Origin: Ezakiella coagulans
GTDB lineage: Bacteria; Bacillota; Clostridia; Tissierellales; Peptoniphilaceae
DNA length: 64,000 nucleotides
NCBI RefSeq assembly: GCF_003096635.1
Contig: NZ_QEKV01000002.1
Location: 95,388-159,387, forward strand
Direction: 5' to 3'
Shown here one piece after another: positions 60,000 through 64,000 of the stretch (the stretch's first letter is position 1; every line of letters begins with the position of its first letter). The notes under the pieces are model-generated. The model was not told the DNA's origin. It saw only the letters and a list, made by a program, of their open reading frames with translations, and did no database searches. Both the position numbers and the translations under genes were made by a program.

Positions 60000-60694
60000 T
60001 GCTTGAGGTAAAAAGTCTTTCGGCGAGCTACGGCGATGTTAAGGTTTTCTCGGACTTAAGTTTTGAGATAAAAAGGGGAGACTATCTCGTGATTGTCGGC
60101 GAAAACGGCTCGGGCAAGTCCACTCTTATGAAGGCTATTTTGGGACTTAAAAAACCGGACGGAGGCGAGGTTATAAGAAACGAGTTCACGGAAATCGGTT
60201 ATGTTCCGCAAGTAAACAGTGCACAGAAAAATTTCCCGGCACTTGTAAGAGAAGTTATTTTGAGTGGTTTAATCGAAAGAAAAAAGCTATTTTTCTCAAA
60301 AGAGGACAGAAGAAAGCTCGACGAAATATGTAAACTTCTAAACATCGAGGATTTAAAAAACAAGCCGATTTCAAATTTGTCAGGTGGGCAGGAAAAAAGG
60401 GTTATGCTGGCACGTGCGATGATAAGAGGGGCGGAGATTTTGTTCTTGGATGAGCCTACAACCGCTCTCGACCCAATTGCAACTGCTGAGTTTTATGATG
60501 AAATTGATAGATTGAACCATAACGGGAAAACCATTGTAATTATTTCGCACGATGTCAGAAATGTTATAAACTGTGCGAATATGGTTCTTCATCTCGGTGC
60601 AAATAACAGCGGCATACTATTTTTCGGACCAAAGAACGAGTATGTAAAGAGCGACCTTTTCAGAGTTTTAAATGGGGTGCATATTCATGAGTGA
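59999..60694 (+). CDS. znuC: Zinc ABC transporter ATP-binding protein ZnuC
   Basis: A 231-residue ATPase with Walker A GENGSGKST near residue 36, Q-loop GYVPQVNSAQ, signature LSGGQEKRVMLARAM, Walker B ILFLDEPTTALDP and switch His in IISHDVR. The ATG overlaps the znuA stop (TAATG), and the 3' end overlaps znuB by eight bases. Order regulator-znuA-znuC-znuB supports zinc uptake. Confidence 0.94.
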   Translation: MLEVKSLSASYGDVKVFSDLSFEIKRGDYLVIVGENGSGKSTLMKAILGLKKPDGGEVIRNEFTEIGYVPQVNSAQKNFPALVREVILSGLIERKKLFFSKEDRRKLDEICKLLNIEDLKNKPISNLSGGQEKRVMLARAMIRGAEILFLDEPTTALDPIATAEFYDEIDRLNHNGKTIVIISHDVRNVINCANMVLHLGANNSGILFFGPKNEYVKSDLFRVLNGVHIHE

Positions 60695-61502
60695 GTTATC
60701 AACAATGCTATCATATGCTTTTATACAGAAAGCACTCATAGTCGGAGTTTTGACTGGAGTTATCGCAGCGGTATTGGGTGTAAGCCTTGTGCTTAAAAAC
60801 TATTCTATGATCGGTGACGGACTCAGTCACGTTGGATTTGGAGCATTTGCAATTGCGATAAGTCTTGGCATGGCACCGCTATATTTTTCGATACCTGTGG
60901 TTATAGTTGCTGCATTTTTTACTCTTAAAATAAGCAACAACAAAAAAATAAATGCAGACGGAATGATTGCACTTCTTTCGTCGGGAGCACTATCGATTGG
61001 AGTTATGGCGACATCACTTACAAAAGGCATGAATGTTGACATTTATCAATTTATGTTCGGCTCGATTCTTGCAACGACATCCGCTGAAGTATATATTACT
61101 GTTGCTGTTTCAATTTTTGTAATTTTATATTATATTTTGTTTTATAACAAAATTTTTGCTGTGACATTCGACGAAACATTTTCAAGGGCAATTGGAATAA
61201 ATGTAAATTTCTATAGAGTTATTCTTTCAGTAATAACTGCGATTGTAATAGTTCTCGGCATGAGGGTTATCGGGGCACTTTTGATTTCAGGGCTAACGAT
61301 TTTTCCGGCACTCACATCATTTAGAATAGCAAAGAGTTTTAAGGGTTCTATTGTTGCAAGTGCTATTGTCGCATTTGTATCGGTTGTGATGGGTGTAATT
61401 ATAAGTTTTTTCTTGAGTACTCCGACCGGTGCAACTATTGTTGTTTCAAATCTTTTTATATACATTTTGGCGGTTATCTACGGCAAAGTTAGAAAAATTT
61501 GA
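60687..61502 (+). CDS. znuB: Zinc ABC transporter permease ZnuB
   Basis: A 271-residue ABC-3 family permease with about seven or eight membrane segments. It contains LKNYSMIGDGLSHVGFGAFA and GMRVIGALLISGLTIFPAL, the conserved coupling and channel blocks of the family. ATG 60687 is the typical start (SELSTMLSYAFIQKALIVG); the in-frame ATG at 60672 lies deeper in znuC. No terminator is obvious before the next promoter. Confidence 0.93.
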   Translation: MSELSTMLSYAFIQKALIVGVLTGVIAAVLGVSLVLKNYSMIGDGLSHVGFGAFAIAISLGMAPLYFSIPVVIVAAFFTLKISNNKKINADGMIALLSSGALSIGVMATSLTKGMNVDIYQFMFGSILATTSAEVYITVAVSIFVILYYILFYNKIFAVTFDETFSRAIGINVNFYRVILSVITAIVIVLGMRVIGALLISGLTIFPALTSFRIAKSFKGSIVASAIVAFVSVVMGVIISFFLSTPTGATIVVSNLFIYILAVIYGKVRKI

Positions 61503-61527
61503 ATTATTGTAAGAAAAGTGGTAAAAT
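61499..61527 (+). promoter_or_regulatory. Promoter of the M23 peptidase gene, close to the start codon
   Basis: TTGAAT (61499-61504) and TAAAAT (61522-61527) are 17 bases apart. Transcription would begin at about 61533-61535, right at the GTG/ATG start region, leaving little or no leader. Confidence 0.6.
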
Positions 61528-61533
61528 AACCAC

Positions 61534-62823
61534 GTGATGAATATGAAAAATAATGATAATAAAATTTTAATTTATGCAGGCTTGTTCCTGCTTTTATTTT
61601 CTTTATGTGCAGCAATTATTCAAAAACAGTCAAGTCGAATTTATATTTTTGACGAAAATGGAAAAATGTATGCGAAAGTTAGAAATGAAAATGAAATAAA
61701 AGCTGCATTTGAAGAGGCAAAAGAGTCAATAAATTTTGGAAAAATAATTTTATATGAAGATATAAAACAAATGAAAGGTTATGAGCTTTTCGGTAAGACT
61801 GTTGACAAATTCGAGCTCGAGGCTATGTTTGTGAACAAGCTTCCCAAATATGTAAACGCGTGGGGAGTTTTTAAAAACGGAGAATGTATAAGTGGCCTTT
61901 TGGATCGTGACGATGTGCTTGACATGCTGAGTCAGTTTAAGACTTTTTTTGTCAAGAAAATTACCGGCGGAACTGAAAGGGACACAAAGATTCTCGATGT
62001 TAAATTTATGGATGATGTCGAAGTGAAACACACGCTTGTGAGAGACGAGGATATTTTGACAAAGGCGGAGTTCTATTCGAAAATTTTAACGGCAACAAAG
62101 AAAAGCAAAATTATTTTCAAAGATGAAAAACTGGGGGATAGTTCAGGGCTTAAAAAAGCATCTGATTTCCCTGGGGTTTTTGTGACAAACAAGGAGCCAT
62201 TTTCGCTCGATTTAATTATAAAAGATAACAGAATCGAGAGAGTCGTGCTTCCACAAACCACAATTATAAACTTCGATGAAACTTTGGAGAAGGGGGAAGA
62301 GGTTGTCGAAAGAGAAGGTATTGACGGTGAATTATTAAGAAATTCGGAAAATGTCTTTATTAACGGACAGGTTGTAAAAACTAAAATTTTAAATGAAGAG
62401 GTCAGCGTTGAACCGTCATCTGAAATCAAACGTGTTGGCGATAGAGATGAAGCTTTGAAACCGAAATTCGGTTGGCCGAGTATCGGACGAGTAACAAGCG
62501 GATTTGGACCAAGATTTGACGGCTTCCACAGAGGACTTGATATTGCAAACTATCTCGGAGCGACTGTACGAGCATCGCAAAGAGGTAAGGTTGTGTTCGC
62601 AGGCTTTAGTGGAAGTTACGGAAATGTGGTTATAATTGATCATAAGGGCGGATATCAAACGCGTTATGCACATCTTTTAAAACCGCTAGTCAGTGTTTCA
62701 CAAATTGTAGACAAGAACGAAGCAATTGGACTTATGGGCTCGACCGGAAATTCGACAGGCAGCCATGTTCACTTTGAAATTCTAAAAAATGGACAATTGA
62801 TAGATCCGGAGGATGAATTATAA
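61534..62823 (+). CDS. M23 family peptidoglycan endopeptidase, membrane-anchored
   Basis: The 429-residue protein has an N-terminal membrane segment (about residues 10-28), a mixed extracytoplasmic region of 280 residues that includes a G5-like VVEREGIDGELL stretch, and a C-terminal lysostaphin-type domain. Zinc ligands are His and Asp in HRGLDIAN and the two His of SHVHFE, with RYAHL between. It probably trims cell-wall cross-links. The start could be GTG 61534, ATG 61537 or ATG 61543; none has a Shine-Dalgarno site and the promoter lies immediately upstream. The stop overlaps the next ATG (TAATG). Confidence 0.88.
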   Translation: MMNMKNNDNKILIYAGLFLLLFSLCAAIIQKQSSRIYIFDENGKMYAKVRNENEIKAAFEEAKESINFGKIILYEDIKQMKGYELFGKTVDKFELEAMFVNKLPKYVNAWGVFKNGECISGLLDRDDVLDMLSQFKTFFVKKITGGTERDTKILDVKFMDDVEVKHTLVRDEDILTKAEFYSKILTATKKSKIIFKDEKLGDSSGLKKASDFPGVFVTNKEPFSLDLIIKDNRIERVVLPQTTIINFDETLEKGEEVVEREGIDGELLRNSENVFINGQVVKTKILNEEVSVEPSSEIKRVGDRDEALKPKFGWPSIGRVTSGFGPRFDGFHRGLDIANYLGATVRASQRGKVVFAGFSGSYGNVVIIDHKGGYQTRYAHLLKPLVSVSQIVDKNEAIGLMGSTGNSTGSHVHFEILKNGQLIDPEDEL

Positions 62824-63593
62824 TGCTTGATGGAAAAACTGCGAGAAGAGCTTTAATAAAAAAATTTAGAAAACCGATTTACCGTGAGTTTATTAAGGCG
62901 ATAAAATCATATAAATTAATTGAATCCGGCGACAAAATCATGTGCTGCGTAAGCGGTGGCAAGGACTCAATCACGCTTTCACTTTTAATGGAGGAGCTAT
63001 ATGAGCACGGTGAGAGAAATTTCGAACTGTGCCATGTTATGATGAATCCGGGATTTGACAGCGACTATGTAAATCACATAAAGGGAATCTACGACAAACT
63101 TGAGATGGAATTAAAAGTGTTTGACACCGATATTTTCAAAATTACAAAGGAGATGGCGGCAGACAATCCATGCTTTTTGTGTGCAAGGATGAGACGTGGT
63201 GCTCTTTATGGACAGGCAGAAAAACTTGGCGCAAATAAAATTGCACTCGGTCACCACATGGACGACGTTGTGCAAACGACGCTTATGAATATGTTTATGC
63301 AAGGGTCGTATAGAAATATGATGCCGATTTTGGACAGTGCGAACCATCCGGGTATCAAACTCATAAGACCGCTCTATCTCGTCGGTGAGTCCGACATCAT
63401 AAAGTTTAGGGATTATATCGGGCTTGAATCGCTCGGTTGTAGATGCGTTTTGAGCGAAGGCAAGATTGAAACCACGAGAGACAGAATGCGTGAGCTTTTA
63501 AACAATTTGGAAAATGAAATACCGGGAGTCAAGAAAAACATTCAAAAATCAATTGAAAATGTTTACATTGATACCGTAATAAAAACAAGATAA
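62823..63593 (+). CDS. TtcA-like tRNA thiolation / PP-loop protein
   Basis: A 256-residue PP-loop ATP pyrophosphatase with the SGGKDS motif near residues 44-49, a CFLCARMRRG motif near 117, GHHMDDVVQTTLMN near 140 and a late GCRC Cys pair. TtcA proteins use ATP and an Fe-S cluster held by such Cys residues to make 2-thiocytidine at tRNA position 32. This is shorter than enteric TtcA and its tRNA target is not proven, so a general TtcA-family name is safer. The ATG overlaps the M23 gene stop by one base. Confidence 0.85.
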   Translation: MLDGKTARRALIKKFRKPIYREFIKAIKSYKLIESGDKIMCCVSGGKDSITLSLLMEELYEHGERNFELCHVMMNPGFDSDYVNHIKGIYDKLEMELKVFDTDIFKITKEMAADNPCFLCARMRRGALYGQAEKLGANKIALGHHMDDVVQTTLMNMFMQGSYRNMMPILDSANHPGIKLIRPLYLVGESDIIKFRDYIGLESLGCRCVLSEGKIETTRDRMRELLNNLENEIPGVKKNIQKSIENVYIDTVIKTR

Positions 63594-63599
63594 AAAATC

Positions 63600-63645
63600 A
63601 GTCCGCTTTTGTAAGCTTTAGAGTTTATGGAGGTGGACTTTTTAC
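63600..63645 (+). terminator. Possible terminator of the M23-TtcA run
   Basis: AGTCC at 63600 and GGACT near 63635 could pair across a long loop, followed by T residues. The stem is short. Confidence 0.4.
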
Positions 63646-63646
63646 A

Positions 63647-63676
63647 TAAAAAAACCGACATGTTTCCACGTCGGTC
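63647..63676 (-). terminator. Terminator of the hydroxyacid dehydrogenase gene
   Basis: ACCGAC (63654-63659) and GTCGGT (63670-63675) form a stem that on the - strand runs into seven T, just after that gene's stop. Confidence 0.8.
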
Positions 63677-63682
63677 GATATA

Positions 63683-64000
63683 TTAATTTACTTTATTCGG
63701 CGCTTCTTCACCGTTTAAAACGGCGATAATATTTTTTGCAGCCATCATTCCCATTTCGTCCCTTGCTTCGATAGAAGCGTTTCCAAGGTGCGGAGAGAGA
63801 ACTACATTGTCGAGTTTTAAAAGTGACTCCGTTACAGCAGGTTCAAATTCATAAACGTCAATTGCGGCACCCTTTACAACCTTGTCTTCGAGAGCCTTTG
63901 ACAGTGCTTTCTCGTCTATAATTGGCCCGCGTGATGTGTTTACAAGATATGCGGTCGGTTTCATCTTTTTAAATGTATCTTCGTTAAAGAGATGGTGCAG
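63683..64000 (-). CDS. D-isomer-specific 2-hydroxyacid dehydrogenase, C-terminal part (5' end outside window)
   Basis: The frame stays open to the window edge, so the start lies beyond 64000. About 105 residues are visible: LHHLFNEDTFKKMKPTAYLVNTSRGPIIDEKAL ends the NAD-binding domain (in two stretches), and AIDVYEFEPAV with the catalytic-type Glu and LSPHLGNAS with the catalytic His complete the active site. This fits glyoxylate/hydroxypyruvate reductase-type or related dehydrogenases; the substrate cannot be told from this fragment. It has its own terminator and converges on the TtcA-like gene. Confidence 0.88.
   Translation of the reverse strand: MHHLFNEDTFKKMKPTAYLVNTSRGPIIDEKALSKALEDKVVKGAAIDVYEFEPAVTESLLKLDNVVLSPHLGNASIEARDEMGMMAAKNIIAVLNGEEAPNKVN

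Overview
The window is AT-rich, gene-dense bacterial chromosome with Firmicute gene content: the rpmH-rnpA-yidD-yidC-jag-mnmE-mnmG-rsmG block, Gram-positive style pst-phoU-phoP-phoR, Cbi cobalt and Znu zinc uptake, an LTA-synthase-like sulfatase, PdxS with a MocR regulator, and many TTG/GTG starts behind strong Shine-Dalgarno sites. An anaerobic coccus of the Tissierellia/Peptoniphilaceae type would fit, but that is inference. Most genes are on the + strand. I see no tRNA, rRNA, CRISPR array or intact insertion sequence.

Layout. 1-976: the tail of a KilA-N protein gene, then an ABC ATPase fragment that begins inside its own P-loop (an insertion scar). 977-7772: an oligoendopeptidase on the - strand, then rsmI, a NurA-HerA nuclease/translocase pair and a divergent GT5 glycosyltransferase. 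7773-8631: the first island of palindromic repeats. 8567-15135: the ribosomal protein L34/RNase P/membrane insertase/tRNA modification cluster, without dnaA beside it. 15278-17931: carbamate kinase, a small membrane protein and HisS. 18000-20800: a cobalamin riboswitch controlling cbiMNQO. 20897-24352: a frameshifted SdpI-like gene, then a two-component system followed by a PDZ-less HtrA-like protease. 24474-33164: two heterodimeric ABC exporter pairs on either side of a second repeat island and an MTA/SAH-nucleosidase-like gene. 33220-36801: surface proteins and lipoproteins, including a DUF3160 protein. 36820-39137: divergent pdxS and a PdxR/MocR regulator. 39314-43611: an LTA-synthase-like protein, a third repeat island and leucyl aminopeptidase. 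43663-50315: Pho-box-like repeats and the phosphate regulon pstSCAB-phoU-phoPR, whose PstS looks circularly permuted. 50389-53216: an operator-controlled DUF6442/Xre pair and an ABC-2 transporter. 53500-54085: a probable large structured non-coding RNA. 54225-58452: DUF2779 protein, zinc-ribbon protein, HtrA with PDZ, exonuclease III. 58568-61502: Fur-family regulator with its own palindromic box and znuACB. 61534-64000: M23 peptidase, TtcA-like protein and the end of a hydroxyacid dehydrogenase gene.

The points most worth following up are the roughly 580-nt RNA candidate at 53500-54085; the three intergenic islands that share two families of hairpin repeats with compensatory stem changes; the permuted PstS; the NurA-HerA pair; the LEA-like repeat region inside Jag; and the ABC gene broken at its Walker A codons.
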